Positions 1-11,564 of a stretch of 64,000 bases of DNA are shown here, piece after piece (position 1 is the stretch's first letter; every line of letters starts with the position of its first letter). The DNA lies in NCBI GenBank assembly GCA_963854835.1, contig OY978525.1:86179333-86243332 (forward strand). Reading direction: 5' to 3'. Below the pieces are notes generated by a model that was not told the origin of the DNA, ran no database searches, and saw nothing but the letters and a program-made list of their open reading frames with translations. This DNA comes from Megamerina dolium (lineage: Eukaryota; Arthropoda; Insecta; Diptera; Megamerinidae). Both the position numbers and the translations under genes were made by a program.

Positions 1-665
1 ACGCATGCACGCGCTGTCATGCAAGTGCCAGCAAATGGGTAAGTGGAAGACGTAGAAAAAGTTGTGAAAAGAGAAATAAATGTAACGAGTTAAAATCAAG
101 CAAAAAGGAAATAAAATGATATGAACTAGAAATAAGCAAATATTTTGTGGCACACTTTGTGCATGCGTTAGTGAGGAGCGACCGCGTGCTGTGAATGGTA
201 ATGCCTATGTGAAATGTGATTGTAGTGACTGCCCAAGTAAGTAGTTCGGCAACTATAGCATAAACAATTAGAAATGTACTCCTATTCACGGAGAGGTGGA
301 TTTTTCCCATCGTGCCATCAAAAGCGCTCATATGTGTTTGTTATTATATGGTACTTCTGTCATGTACATACGGATTATGTGTCTATATACATATATTTGT
401 ATGAATGTGTGTGTGTTCGTATGGAATTAGTTGGTGAAGATAGAGATAAGCAAACGTGAAATATGTGGCCTCAGCTATGTGGAAGCATAAGGCATAATGC
501 AATACACATTCACACACGTGCAAACGCCAACATTGTTTTACTGGCCCAATATTATGCCCTTGTCGCCATATTTGTTTGTGTGTACGTACATACTGTACAT
601 ATGCTTGTAGTATACAACCCCATCAAGAACAAACATAGAAACAAAACGATGACGATTGTGTATCT

Positions 666-669
<4 letters not shown>

Positions 670-760
<91 letters not shown>
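670..760. repeat. (TA)n microsatellite, about 90 bp
   Basis: An uninterrupted alternating T-A run of roughly 45 dinucleotides. It produces spurious Ile-Tyr open frames on both strands. Confidence 0.97.
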
Positions 761-762
<2 letters not shown>

Positions 763-1172
763 GCATTAGAACGTCTAAAGAAATACATATCTACTGGTAG
801 AGCTATATTCCAGATTGTTCTCTGATTATCGCCAGAATATATCGGCTTTTGTACTTAAAGTTTTGTGGGTTGGACCATTTTTAGAAGCTTGTTATGTAAA
901 CTAAGCAGAGCTTTAATTCAATTTGTTGAGAAACCGATTCATCTCATAACCAAAATACTTTGGGAACAATCAGAAAATAAACAATAATTGATGTTTAGGC
1001 CATGAGGTGACCTAATGTACATGTTTGATTATTGGGTGCGTGTGTATATGAATATTGTGTTTATTTTCAGAGAGAAGCGCATAATTCTTTAAGTATAATA
1101 TTCTTAGCATATTTTGCGGCATTTTATTGTTCGTTCTTATAGATATACAAACACATATCACCGCACATGTAC

Positions 1173-1196
1173 GTGTGTGTGTGTGTGTGTGTGTGT
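1173..1196. repeat. (GT)n microsatellite
   Basis: About twelve GT dinucleotides, preceded by a cluster of CACATGTACGTG-like alternating purine-pyrimidine sequence. Confidence 0.9.
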
Positions 1197-1325
1197 ATGT
1201 TGTTGATATTTTTGGATTTTTCCTTTCAATTTTTTGTTCATTTTCATACAATATATTTTTTTGTTTATGGATGTGTTCATATTTGTGAGCACATATTGTA
1301 TGTACGTACGTACACGATTTAAGTA

Positions 1326-2479
1326 TAAGGTGTAGCAAAAAGAAATCCATTATTTTTCCAATAGATGGTTTTAATAATCTGTGTCTCGCGTTGCATAAGT
1401 GCGATCATGTTACAATACATGACGTTAGAAAGAAATGATTTCGTGCTTTTCAGGAAGTTTTGTAATTTCTTGACTCAGAATTACCTGAGCACGCGTCAAA
1501 GATGGACGCCAGTAAAGAGAAAATATGCCATATTTGACAGTTTTTCTTCGTTTATGGTCCTGACACTGTAACTGACTTTCTAACAACCAATCACGTGCAA
1601 TTTTGGTAATATCGATAAAATAATGGAAATCGTCGAGTCTGACCGTCATATAAGCACTGTATCTATTGCCCAGGAGCTAAACATGGAACAAAAAACCATT
1701 TGGAACCATTTAAATAAGGCTGGATACAAAAAGAAGCTCGAAGTATGGGTGTCAGACGAGTTAACGCAAAAAACCTCATGGACCGAATTTCCATCTGCGA
1801 ATCACTGCTGAAGCGCAACAAAATCGATCCATTTCTGAAGCGGATGGCTACTGGTGATGAAAAGTGGGTCACTTACGACAACGTCAAGCAAAAACGGTCG
1901 TGGTCGAATCGCGGTGAGCCGGCGCAAACGGTGGCCAAGCCAAGATTGACGGTCAGAAAGGTTTTGCTATGCGTTTGGTGGTATTGGCAGAGAATCATCT
2001 ACTATGAGCTGCTCCCCTACGGCCAAACTCTTAATTCGGACTGTCAACAATTGGACCGTCTGAAGGAAGCAAGCGCCCAGAAGCGGCCAGCTTTGGCCAA
2101 TAGGAGTGGAATTGTGTTCCATCAGGACAACGTCAGGCCACACACATCGATAGTGACTCGCCTGAAGCTTCGGGAGCTTGGTGGGAAGGCATCCGCCTTA
2201 TAGTCCGGACCTGGCACCAAGTGATTACTACCTATTTCTGTCTATGGCGAATGATTTTGCTGGTGAAAAATTCGCCTCAAGAGAAGCTTGTGAAAATCGA
2301 CTTTCCCAGTTTTTTGCCAATAGGGACGAGGGTTTCTACGAGCATGGCATTATGAAATTACCCTCAGAATGGCAACAAGTTATCGAACCAAACGGTACGT
2401 ATTTGACCTAAATCGGATCGTTCTAAATAAAACCTTCAATTTAATGCAAAAATAATGGATTCGTTTTTACTAGACCTTA
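1326..2479 (+). mobile_element. mariner-like DNA transposon, decayed
   Basis: The ends form an imperfect terminal inverted repeat. The left end begins TAAGGTGTAGCAAAAA and the right end, read on the minus strand, begins TAAGGTCTAGTAAAAA; both continue into AATCCATTATTTTT. A TA dinucleotide flanks each end, the usual Tc1/mariner target duplication. The element is about 1.15 kb, close to the 1.2-1.3 kb norm for mariners, and its interior carries DD34D-type transposase fragments. The part encoding the N-terminal helix-turn-helix region before 1,620 is no longer recognisable. I did not assign a mariner subfamily. Confidence 0.88.
1623..2411 (+). pseudogene. mariner transposase pseudogene
   Basis: Three frames together carry the order of a mariner transposase. 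First comes an HTH-linker segment (1,623-1,760, with a VWVSDELTQK-like motif). Then a central frame (1,745-2,203) holds the first catalytic Asp in TGDEKW and the second in FHQDN. The last frame (2,178-2,411) holds the third Asp in DLAPSDYYLF. The frame breaks near 1,760 and again near 2,180, and the N-terminal DNA-binding third is missing, so no functional protein can be made. The catalytic residues themselves are kept, so decay has been by indels rather than loss of the triad. Confidence 0.88.
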
Positions 2480-2830
2480 TATATAATATAAAACTATGTT
2501 TCATTGCATCTGTGTGTGTGTGTATTAATGTTAGTATTTGGCCTTCAAAATCCTTTTGTTTTTCATGTTGACCCTTGCTCCATACTCTCTATGATAATAA
2601 TTATTATTTTCATTTGTATTTCTATTTATGTTCGTTCACTGATTGTATGTATATCTGTGTTTCTGTACAGCATTAAATACATAGTTCAATTATATTTTAA
2701 ACGGAAAAATAACTTTACCAAGAAGAAAATAAAAAATTTAAGATTACTTTTGAAAATAAAATCATTATAAAGAAAATCACTTTCACAAATGCCAAACAAA
2801 TACTATTCGTGCTTAATCGGTTAGGCAAAT

Positions 2831-2881
2831 AATCTGATTAATGAAAAACCTGATTAATTAAATGTTTGAATTAATCAGATT
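2831..2881. repeat. Short inverted repeat
   Basis: The 12-base arm AATCTGATTAAT (2,831-2,842) is repeated in inverted orientation at 2,870-2,881 with a 27-base loop. A third partial copy lies inside the loop. It may be a chance product of AT-rich DNA or the core of a small decayed element. Confidence 0.6.
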
Positions 2882-3089
2882 TGAACGTATTCGATTATTA
2901 TGAATTTTCACTTAGAAACAAATTTTTAATCTTTAGCACTTCTTTGTTTTTGAATTTTTCATTGGAAGTAGATATTTCAATTGCGTCTGAGAAGCTGTAT
3001 ATTGAGAAAAAGATTATGCATTTAGTTTATATATAATTTATATTTTACTATTTAGTCGAATGATTTTATATAAACTAATCATACACTGG

Positions 3090-3300
3090 GAAGCCATACA
3101 CTGGCAAGTAGTGGAACCTAAATTAGCAGGCAAGAATTGGACTGGGACCCACAGAGCAACGCAGAACAGGTAAACAAAGAGGCTCTTGGCAACGCTATGT
3201 CGAGGACAAGATAAAATCCGAAACGACTGGAAAACTTTGAACTTTGGTTCTATGATCCGCAACGGAGTTAAAGAACAAATGATAATGATGATGAACGAAA
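3090..3300 (+). repeat. Possible 3' end scrap of a non-LTR retrotransposon
   Basis: The translation has a basic, tryptophan-containing segment (GSWQRYVED, DWKTLNF) followed by a short ATGATG-type run near 3,285. This resembles the C-terminal tail and microsatellite end of some insect LINEs. There is no RT motif in the fragment, so the call is weak. Confidence 0.3.
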
Positions 3301-4985
3301 ACTTTAACTAATCCAGGAATTCAATAATTAATTAATCAAAACAATGATTTACGAATAATATGTTATTTGATTGATAAAATTGTGGATCAATAGAATTATT
3401 GAATAACCACAATAATGCGATCGAATAATCTCACTGCCCAAATAGGAAGAATAAATATTGTACGATTTTGTACGTTTCCACGTGTACTCAAGAAGGCCTT
3501 AAAATCGAAATTGTTTCCTCATTTTTTCTATTTTAACAACAACTTTTCAAAACAGTATTATAAAATAGTTTGCACTATTATTTAGCAGGCCCTCGTCGTT
3601 TGAAAAGCATAATCTCCTTAGAATAAATTTATTACATAATTTTAAACAAATTTTATAAATTTCTTAAATTCGCTGGCGTGCCACACACAAATCTTCGAGT
3701 AGATCTCCATTATGTGTTTTTTTTTTTTTTGATTTTTCATTTTCAAAATGTATTTCTTATCATGATCATGTGTAAACATATCCTATTGCATAAGCTGTCA
3801 GAAAATGATACATAACGTCGACAAAATACACTATTGCCTATTTGCGGCTTTTTTTTTTATTATTGTACCTTATATGTGTATAAATGCAACATTTGTGAAA
3901 TCAAAACAAACAAAAACCAATTCTTTCATATGCCAAAATCAATTTAATCTATGCATATTTTTATTTATTATTATTATTATTTGTTTTTTTTTTCGTTACA
4001 GTTGTTTGTGTGAAATTTTACATTTACACATTGAATTGCATTTGTTGTACTCATCGTTTTTTGCTGCCAATGTAGTCGAATAGATAAATGAATTAAATAA
4101 TTTGACAGTTTCAAAAAATATATTGCCATTTTCATTTACATATTGATATTTTTATTCAGGTTTCTTATTGTAATTTTATACAGTTACGATCACATTTTTT
4201 TGGATATGCTCAATTTGATAAATGCGATTAAATATATACCGAACTTGCATAACGAGAATATTGTACTGAGCTTGGTAAAGCAAAGTGCCAATTTTGTCAA
4301 ATTTCAAGATAATGAAAAATTTACAAAGAACATACAATCGAGTAATAATGAAATTGATGAAATGATACCTATGCATATGAGATATATGCATTAAGATGGA
4401 CTTTGCTAAATGTTTATATTCGATTTGATAGAAAAACTAAAATTTTCTTCAGAATTGTGCTGAAAAACGTGTTTTTTTTTGCAATTTTATTGCATGTGAG
4501 TATCGTTTTTGTCGTTTTTTATTCAATTTTTTTGTTGTTGTCTATTTTGTAGTCTTTTTATCAATCGCATTTAAAAGTGTTCTTTTATAAAAAGAGCCAC
4601 CTTAATATACTTGCGAACATAGAAATAAATATGTACGTATATGGTGAAATTAATTTAATTTTTATTATTCATTAGAACAAACACAAACAGAAGAGACATA
4701 CAAACGAGTTTGTTTATACATATGTCTGTACATATATAAAGATATGTCGTACACCCACAACCACATGATTGCATAGATTAGGAAATCTCTATATGTGAAT
4801 ACTACTAACGGAACCTCATAGAGCAAAAGATTCATGCAGATTTAATGCTCTCATATTAGACATGCAAGTATATAAATAGTTGTACTCGTATTTATGTAAG
4901 CATAACTACACAAACACACATATGCTGAAAAACGACGATCGATGTGTATGCACTTCTCTAAATTGTAATCTGTCAGAGTATTGTA

Positions 4986-6133
4986 TCACGTCAGTCCATA
5001 AGTTCGTGTGTTTTTCTTAGGTGGTTTTAAAATAAATAAAAAAGTAGTTTTCAGTATTTGTTATTTTATAATATATTTCCCTGCATTACTTATAATGTCT
5101 TCTCAACGTTTGGGCAAATTTTTAATTCCCTGCTCAAAAATTGTTTATTCTTGGAACCAAAATACGCATCGATATCCCTTCTTATAGCATCTTTTGAGGT
5201 GTAGTTCATATTAGTTAAACAGGACTGAAGTCCGCGGAAAAGATGATAATCGCAAGATGCAATATCCGGAGGGTATGGTGGATGCGGAATTAGCTCCCAT
5301 ACGAGCTCGTTCAGCTTGTCTAAGGTCTGTCTTGCGGTATGCGGTTTGCGTTGTCGCGGTAAAACGAAACTTTGCGTCTTTTGACGCAATTGATGGCAAT
5401 AGTAATCAGCTGTGATCGTCTGGTTTGGTTCCAGCAGATCAAAATAAGTGATACCGGTCTATATCCCACCAACAGGAGGTCATCTCTGGGGATTGGTTCT
5501 GATGTTTCATCTTTATCTAACCACTGGTGTTTGCGAACAGGATTATTGTAAAGGCCCCATTTTTCGTCACCAGTAACAATACTGTTCAAAAACCTATCCT
5601 TTTCAAGCTGAGAACACACATTCACTCTCTGCTGAAAGTTTGCGACGGAAACCCATTTGCCCAGCTTTGGAACCTTGCTCAATTGAACCAGGTGCCTGTA
5701 AACTGTTCCATGTGATGAATTTAACCTTCCAGCTATCATATCAACTGTAAAACTTGGCTCAGCTTTCACGAGTTCCAGCAAGGCGTCGGAGTTAAACACC
5801 TCACGACGACCAGAGCGTGAGGCATCTTCAACGTCACAACCACCACTTTGGAATTTGGAAATCCACTTTTCCGCAGTCCTTACACTCACGGTATTCTCCC
5901 CATGAGCCTCGCTTATTTAGTTGCATTTTTTTCACATTTATAAAAAAAAAAATACAAAATATGCCTCTATACTCATTCGAAGATACCGCTATTAAAATCA
6001 CTTGTTGAATGCACAATACATCAGAGAAAAGAAAAATAGTTCCGTAATCTCCCACGAATCATTTTTGGTACGCAAAAAGCGCCTACTGTGAAACTATTGA
6101 AAAAATAACGCACGAACTTATGGACTGACCTGA
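4986..6133 (-). mobile_element. mariner-like DNA transposon, cecropia/Hsmar1-like
   Basis: Left and right ends are a clean inverted repeat: TCACGTCAGTCCATAAGTTC on the left and TCAGGTCAGTCCATAAGTTC when the right end is read on the minus strand. TA dinucleotides at 4,984-4,985 and 6,134-6,135 are the target duplication. The length is 1,148 bp. The transposase runs on the minus strand. Its sequence style (VTGDEKW, then QWLD, then PYPPDIASCDYHLF) is closest to my memory of the cecropia subfamily that includes human Hsmar1; the subfamily is inference. Confidence 0.92.
5090..5889 (-). pseudogene. mariner transposase pseudogene
   Basis: Two overlapping minus-strand frames carry the protein. The first (5,889 to about 5,320) has an HTH segment, the linker, the first catalytic Asp in TGDEKW and the second Asp in FYRDNA. 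The frame then shifts. The second frame (5,389 to 5,090) begins just after the second Asp and supplies the third Asp in DIASCDYHLF plus the C-terminal end. Upstream of 5,889 the N-terminal residues are in another frame, so there are at least two frame breaks. All three Asp positions survive. Confidence 0.88.
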
Positions 6134-6479
6134 TAGCTAATTGTATTGTGTCTAGCAGCGAAGTAAATATAAAGCCATGTCCTAATAAGCGAATAGTAAA
6201 ACGAAATGTTTTACAGAATTGAATCAGACAACAGGAATATATTTTATTACGATTGTTTCGAGTTACATACGAGTATATATATTATACTTGCCTCAACGCT
6301 TCAAGCTTTTTAAGCTTTCTTCTTAGTGTAATATCGAGCTGTAGAGTTGACAGAAAATATTTGTTTCAAATCTGCCGATATAATATCTTTCGATTCTCTA
6401 CTAAAAATTCATGTTCTGTGATTTTTTAGCAGCAGATTTTTTGTAATTTCTAACAGAACAGCCAGTTGCAACACAGAAA

Positions 6480-7785
6480 GGTGGATGGATATGTCAGGTC
6501 CACCTATTAGTACATCAGAAATTACTAATGCAATAAAGGCTCTAAAAAATAACAAAGCCGTGAGTGCCGATAACCTCCCCGTTGAAATTATTTGAAGACG
6601 AAAAAATGGCTGGCTGCAATCAACGTTTATAGCAATACCAAGGAAAAATCATGCTAAAAAATGTAAAGATTTTCGTTTGATTAGCTTACTGAATCATGGT
6701 CTGAAATTATTTTTAGAAATTATACACACGAGAATATATAAAAAGTGTAAAGCGGCAATGGGTCGTACGAAATGAGGACTCAAGAAGCTATCTTTAGCCT
6801 TCAAGTCATGATTCAAAACTGTAAAGATATACAAAAAGACGTATTCCTATGCTTTATAGATTGCGAAAAGGCTTTTGATAAAGTACAACACAATAAATTA
6901 ATTCATATTCTTAGCACTATAGATATAGATGAGATGACAAGGATATTCAATGCATTGTAAATTTATACTGGAACCAAACATCTAGTGTTCGCTTCGAAGT
7001 CATGGTAACTGACCAGATTCCCCTTAACAGGGGTGTATCCTGTCCCCGCTACTATTTAATATATATTCAGAACAGCTATTTCCGTAACAGATGTTAATCA
7101 TGTCAACATGGGAATCAAAATAAACGGTCAGTACTTTAACAATATGCGAGACGCGGACGACACTACAATTATAACGGATGCGTGCAAAGCTTATGCTTTA
7201 TAAACATTAAAAAGACAAAACTTATGTTAATCAGCAGAAAGCAAAATGTAAACGTGTGTCCAAATTTAAATATCTTGGATGTTGGTTGCAGAATAGAGAT
7301 GGCCAGAACTATATTTCTGCGATATGCCAAGATATTAACTAACCAAGAGTTTAACCTGAAGATAAGGCAGCGATACATGAGGTGCTAAGTATGGTCAGTC
7401 TTACTATATGGTGCGGAAACATGGACACTGGAAATCTCTGCCATAAACAAACTAGAGCCCTTCCAGATGTGGTGTTTTCGCCGCTTCTTAAAAATACCTC
7501 GTACCGACAGAATCACCAATATGGATGTGCTTTAAAGAATGTGCCAAGAAAGTGCACCAAAATATGAAGTAGTGCAGCTAATACTGAAAGGTCGTATAGA
7601 GGGCAGGGGAGGCGTATGGCAAAAACAACTATCATGGCTTAGAAACACCAGAAATTGGACTGGATTGCGAACTATCGGAGTACTTATACATACCACTAGA
7701 TCTAGAGAAAGATACGCACTGATTGTGAAAAATATTATGTGATATGATGTGCCTTATGATTATATAATATTAAAAAAAAAAACAA
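6480..7785 (+). mobile_element. Degenerate non-LTR retrotransposon (RT and 3' part)
   Basis: Reverse-transcriptase blocks appear in order but in broken frames. There is a block-1-like segment with LKNNKAVSADNLP (about 6,535-6,580). The AIFSLQ...CFIDCEKAFDKVQ region holding the first catalytic Asp lies at 6,772-6,960. A GVSC.L-type block follows near 7,030. The C-terminal tail has GAETW-like and RIEGRGG...SWLRNTRNWTG motifs (7,400-7,740). A run of A at about 7,771-7,781 may be the poly(A) end. The 5' endonuclease region is absent. The family is a LINE with a tryptophan-rich C-terminal domain; I could not fix the clade. Confidence 0.8.
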
Positions 7786-7866
7786 AATTATTTTAAGACA
7801 ACATATAAATTTAAGTATTCTTTATAAAGTAAAGAAAATAGCTATTGTTAACTAAATGCGACCGCT

Positions 7867-8050
7867 AATATCCAAATGTGGATAGGCAGTCAACTATCAA
7901 CAGCTAGTGACTGAGTGACTGCTATTAGCTTCACAGTTCAATTTGAATTAGTCATATTATCGTCGGTCTGCTATTAGTTATTATCAGCTGCCAATAGCTG
8001 AACTTATGAAATGACAAGTTTTGGATATTTCTATCCAAATTTGGTTATTT
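7867..8050. repeat. Possible small inverted-repeat element
   Basis: AATATCCAAATGTGGATAG (7,867-7,885) is matched imperfectly in inverted orientation at 8,031-8,050. The 145 bases between contain CAGCTG/CTAGTGACT-type small palindromes. No target duplication is obvious, so this may be a short foldback element or chance. Confidence 0.35.
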
Positions 8051-8501
8051 TTTTCGCTCGTGTTTTTTAACTAAGATAGCCTTTATATATATTTTAATTT
8101 CTGTTTAACAAATGGCAATAATAAAATGTTAGAGTTCTATGATAAAGCTTCATGTTTCAATAATGCCATGGAGGAGGTTTTTTAAAGAATCATAAAATTT
8201 TGTTCAAAACTGAATTACCTTCCCTCACGCTTTCACCCATTTAGAAAATTGTAAGACTCATTAAATCAAAGATATTTCTAACAACTAACACGTTTAGTTT
8301 TTTCTTTTTGTTATGTATATGTTGAGGCTGGGCAGTATTGCAATGGATCTACTGGGCATCAGTCGGTATTCAGTGCCATATGGGCTCATAAAAAACAATA
8401 TATTCTCAACATATATTTTAGAATTCATTTTATTTTATTGTCATTCGTATAGAAGAATAGAATATGGCAATTATTTTTGCAAAATTTTTTTTTTACACAC
8501 T
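8051..8501. other. Non-coding stretch
   Basis: AT-rich sequence in which I recognise no element and no host coding sequence. Confidence 0.5.
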
Positions 8502-9050
8502 ACCCTGCAGAAGTTTGGGTTAATTTCAAAAATGACACATATTTTGTATCTTTCACTAGGGTTTTTCGACGAGGACCATTTCATTTAACATTTTGAAAAT
8601 GATGTATGATTATTCTTCATCAAAATATTTGGTTCTTTTTGGCAAAAAAAAATGTAATTATATATCAAATGAGATGTTTCTTATTAATATGGACATTCTT
8701 GCCACTAATTTTTAGAATTTTTCTCGTTGAAGTTGTCAGATGGAATAACGTTGTTTTGAAGTATTCGGGGATACTGTTACTTCCGCATTATTTCATCGAT
8801 GTTCAGCAAATCACGTACACCATCATAGCAAAAACAAGCCCAGATCATCGTACTGTCACCTTCAAACTTGACTGTAGGCTTGAGACATCCAGATTGATAT
8901 AGCAGCAACAAAAAGTCAAAGATGACAAATCTCACAAGAATAATACTATTTCATAGAAACGTGTTCAATAAAATGGTCCTCGTCGAAAAATATAGCGAAA
9001 AATACAAAATATGTGTCATTTTTGAAATGTACCCAAACTTTTGCAGGGTC
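8502..9050 (-). mobile_element. Internally deleted Tc1-like transposon
   Basis: About 85 bases at each end form a long, imperfect inverted repeat. The left end reads CCCTGCAGAAGTTTGGGT and continues through GACACATATTTTGTA to CGACGAGGACCATTT; the right end is its near-complement. Between them, on the minus strand, is a short Tc1-type transposase remnant whose GDSTMIWACF-like segment (about 8,840) is the familiar region downstream of the first catalytic Asp. The total length of about 550 bp is far below the 1.3-1.7 kb of an autonomous Tc1 element, so most of the gene is gone. Long, subterminal inverted repeats of this size are known in several insect Tc1 relatives. Confidence 0.8.
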
Positions 9051-9185
9051 TTGCCTTTCTTTTACAAAGCAGGACAACACTGCTGACTTGTCCGACGTAT
9101 TAATAACAAATGTTTCGCCCTTTCTCCCATTTTATTTAGTCAAGTCTTTCGCTCTGTCTCCTTGTCTCATTGCAATGCATTTTTT

Positions 9186-10149
9186 TATACCCTGCATAAT
9201 GCAATATGCAAGGTATATTCATTTCGGTCAGATGTTTGTGACCACTTGAAGGAATCTCCGGATATATAGATATAGATATATATTCGTGATCAGCGTCGCT
9301 TACATTTTCGATTTAACGATGTCCGTCCGTCCGTCCTTCCGTCCGTCCGTCCGTCTGTCCGTCTGTCTGTCACCTGGCTGGTTCGCACGATAACTTGAGC
9401 AAATATTAAGCTATTTTGACGAAATTTGGCAAGGGTACGAAGGGGATTGGTATTGGGCATGATCGGTCAATAGCCACGGAATTTTCAAAATATTTAACTT
9501 GCTCTAACTCACTTAATATACCACCTGGGACAACAATATTTGGCACATAGAGTCACATTAGACTACTACATAACTCTGCAAGAAACGGGCGAGCCACGCC
9601 TATTTTTTATAGTAGCCCCCATACAAAGCGTATGTACTTTATTTAAATTAAAACAGCTGTAACTTCTACAATCTCATGTCTAGAATATCCATAATTAACA
9701 CTTAGGTTAATATGGTAGTCAGAAATAATCTGGCAAAAAATCAGCGTATCACGCCCATGTCTTATTGGCGCTCCCATACAAAGTTGAGGAAATTAAACAA
9801 AAATGTTAACCGCCATAACTTACAAACTATTCAACGTAGTACAACCAAATTTAATGTGTGGATTAATATTGAAAAATTAATTGGATTTACAAGAAAGAGG
9901 TAAGCCACACCCAGTAAGCCTCAGAATTATATTAAAATCCTTTAAATTATCCCTTTTACAACCCTCATAACATACAAATTACTTCGTCAAAGTCAACCAA
10001 TTTCGGGTGTAAATTAGTAGGATATGCAAAAATTGTTTCTTGAAAAGTAGAAATAAAAGAAAAAGATGGATATTTGAGTAAAATTTTTATATATACATCT
10101 ACATATGCAGGGTATAATTTGGTCGGCCCCAGCCGACTGTAAGGAGATT
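9186..10149 (+). repeat. Dispersed repeat with hairpin ends, copy 1
   Basis: This matches 42,494-43,748 along its length but is about 290 bases shorter internally. It starts with a foldback (TACCCTGCATA pairing with TATGCAAGGTA). It then has a CGATG(TCCG)n tract at 9,321-9,371, repeated GCCACGCC motifs and CTCCCATACAAAG blocks. It ends with ATGCAGGGTATA, an inverse of its own start, followed by a GTCGGC-CCCA-GCCGAC hairpin. Both copies end at CTGTAAGGAGATT. No protein is encoded. The arrangement resembles (TCCG)n-bearing TATACCC repeats that I recall from Drosophila genomes; the class is undetermined. Confidence 0.85.
9321..9371. repeat. (GTCC)n / (GTCT)n microsatellite
   Basis: A tetranucleotide run inside the dispersed repeat. 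Copy 2 has a shorter run at 42,629-42,651, showing that the tract length varies between copies. Confidence 0.93.
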
Positions 10150-11564
10150 ATTTTTTTTTTTTGTTCTTTTAGGAATATAAGTAACCAAATGACCGAATCT
10201 GTTGTTATTAACCAGTATAAATGTCTCTGCCTGTCATGTCAGTTCTGCATCATCACGCTTTTCCATTTGAAATACGAGTATTTGTCATGCTTTTGATAAT
10301 AGCATTTAATTGTTGTTATTCCAATTCCGAGTACAATAGCAGCGTCATGCATATGTGAAGAGTAGACGAGAACGTAAGCTGTTTGTATGGGATAGCAAAT
10401 GTTGTATAATCACAATATGAATGTTACACTGTAACAATTCAGAAACGATTGTAATTTGTGTGATGAGTGGGTAGGGCTTTGACTTTGAGAGTATTTTGGC
10501 AAATGTTTACAAATGTCCTTGAAATGCCTTCGTAAATGGAAGTTGTTTAAATATGCTTTCGTATGTAAATACACGCATACACACAGAATCACAGAAAAGC
10601 ATACATGTCAGACATATATTGAATATTCTTGCTTCTAATCGTATTTTGGTTATGTTCTCAACAAAAACAACAACGGCTTACTTCCAGCATTACCGCAACT
10701 ACAATTTCTATATAAATACTATACATTCAACAATGACACTATATTGTTGTAAGTGTCATAGTATTTCTTGCTATTAGTTCGAACTACATATGTACCTACT
10801 ATCATTTTACGTACGTACTCGTATTTGTTGTTTGTTGATTATTGTCGTATGTAGGAATATACATATGTACACACATATGAATGTGTGGAAGAGATTGTTT
10901 GTTGCTAAGTATTTCATGCCACTAACGCCTATCTCATTAAGCAATTACTGTAATCCTTTCGACAACGAACATTTCCATTCGTTATCATCGTATGTATGCA
11001 TATGTAATATGCATGCATACAGATACGAGAGTACAAATGCATGTGTGTGTGTGGTACTTACATATGTACGAATGTTTGTATAACTTTGCAAATATGTGGT
11101 TGTGCATCCGTAGCCATGGGAGATTGTGCATGGTACATATTTTAATATTAAGGTTTGCTTGTGGTTCCTGTAGAGTTTGTAATTCAACACACCAAAACCA
11201 CATACATTTATTTCATGTAGATGTACGCATTCGTTTTGTATAGCTTTGTCCAGTAAATGCTTGCCACGTTCTTTACTCAATCTTAAAATATCGAATTTAT
11301 TGACAATTTAATGTAGTAATTTACTCGCAAAATACATACACAAATACAGGCATATGGAAGTAAATAAATAAAAGACAAACTGAATTTCCTTCTTCAAATA
11401 ATTCATTATCATCAGTGTCATCATCATCTAGTGTACATTTTTATTCAGTCGATTTCGCACATCTGTCTCTCCGTCAGGCTGTTTTCACTATAACTGTTGT
11501 AGTTATAGAGCAATCGAGGTAAAAATTTGTGAACAGAAAGACGTATGAAAGAGCCATGGGTGTA
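10150..11564. other. Non-coding stretch with ACATATGTA-type motifs
   Basis: AT-rich host-like sequence with many ACATATGTAC and CGTACGTAC short palindromes and a small (GT)n run near 11,043. The open frames on both strands in 10,945-11,280 overlap each other and follow this repeat composition, so I do not treat them as genes. Confidence 0.55.

Larger units (their letters stand above)
1..1325. other. Non-coding flank with simple repeats
   Basis: The stretch is AT-rich and has no coding pattern that I recognise. The open frames here are short, and two of them exist only because they run through the (TA)n tract at 670-760. I see no transposon protein similarity and no paired terminal repeats. 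Confidence 0.6.
2480..4985. other. AT-rich non-coding stretch
   Basis: Mostly A/T-rich sequence without recognisable genes. It includes a palindromic pair at 2,831-2,881 and a possible LINE 3' scrap at 3,090-3,300. Open frames such as 3,805-4,083 and 4,143-4,394 are of biased AT composition and show no family similarity that I recognise. Confidence 0.55.

Noticed and set aside
463..825. Open frames with long Ile-Tyr runs on both strands
   Set aside because: They are produced by the (TA)n microsatellite; the same happens at 52,305-52,591 and 53,720-54,004.
10945..11280. Overlapping open frames on both strands
   Set aside because: They follow ACATATGTA-type repeats, overlap in several frames and lack any motif.
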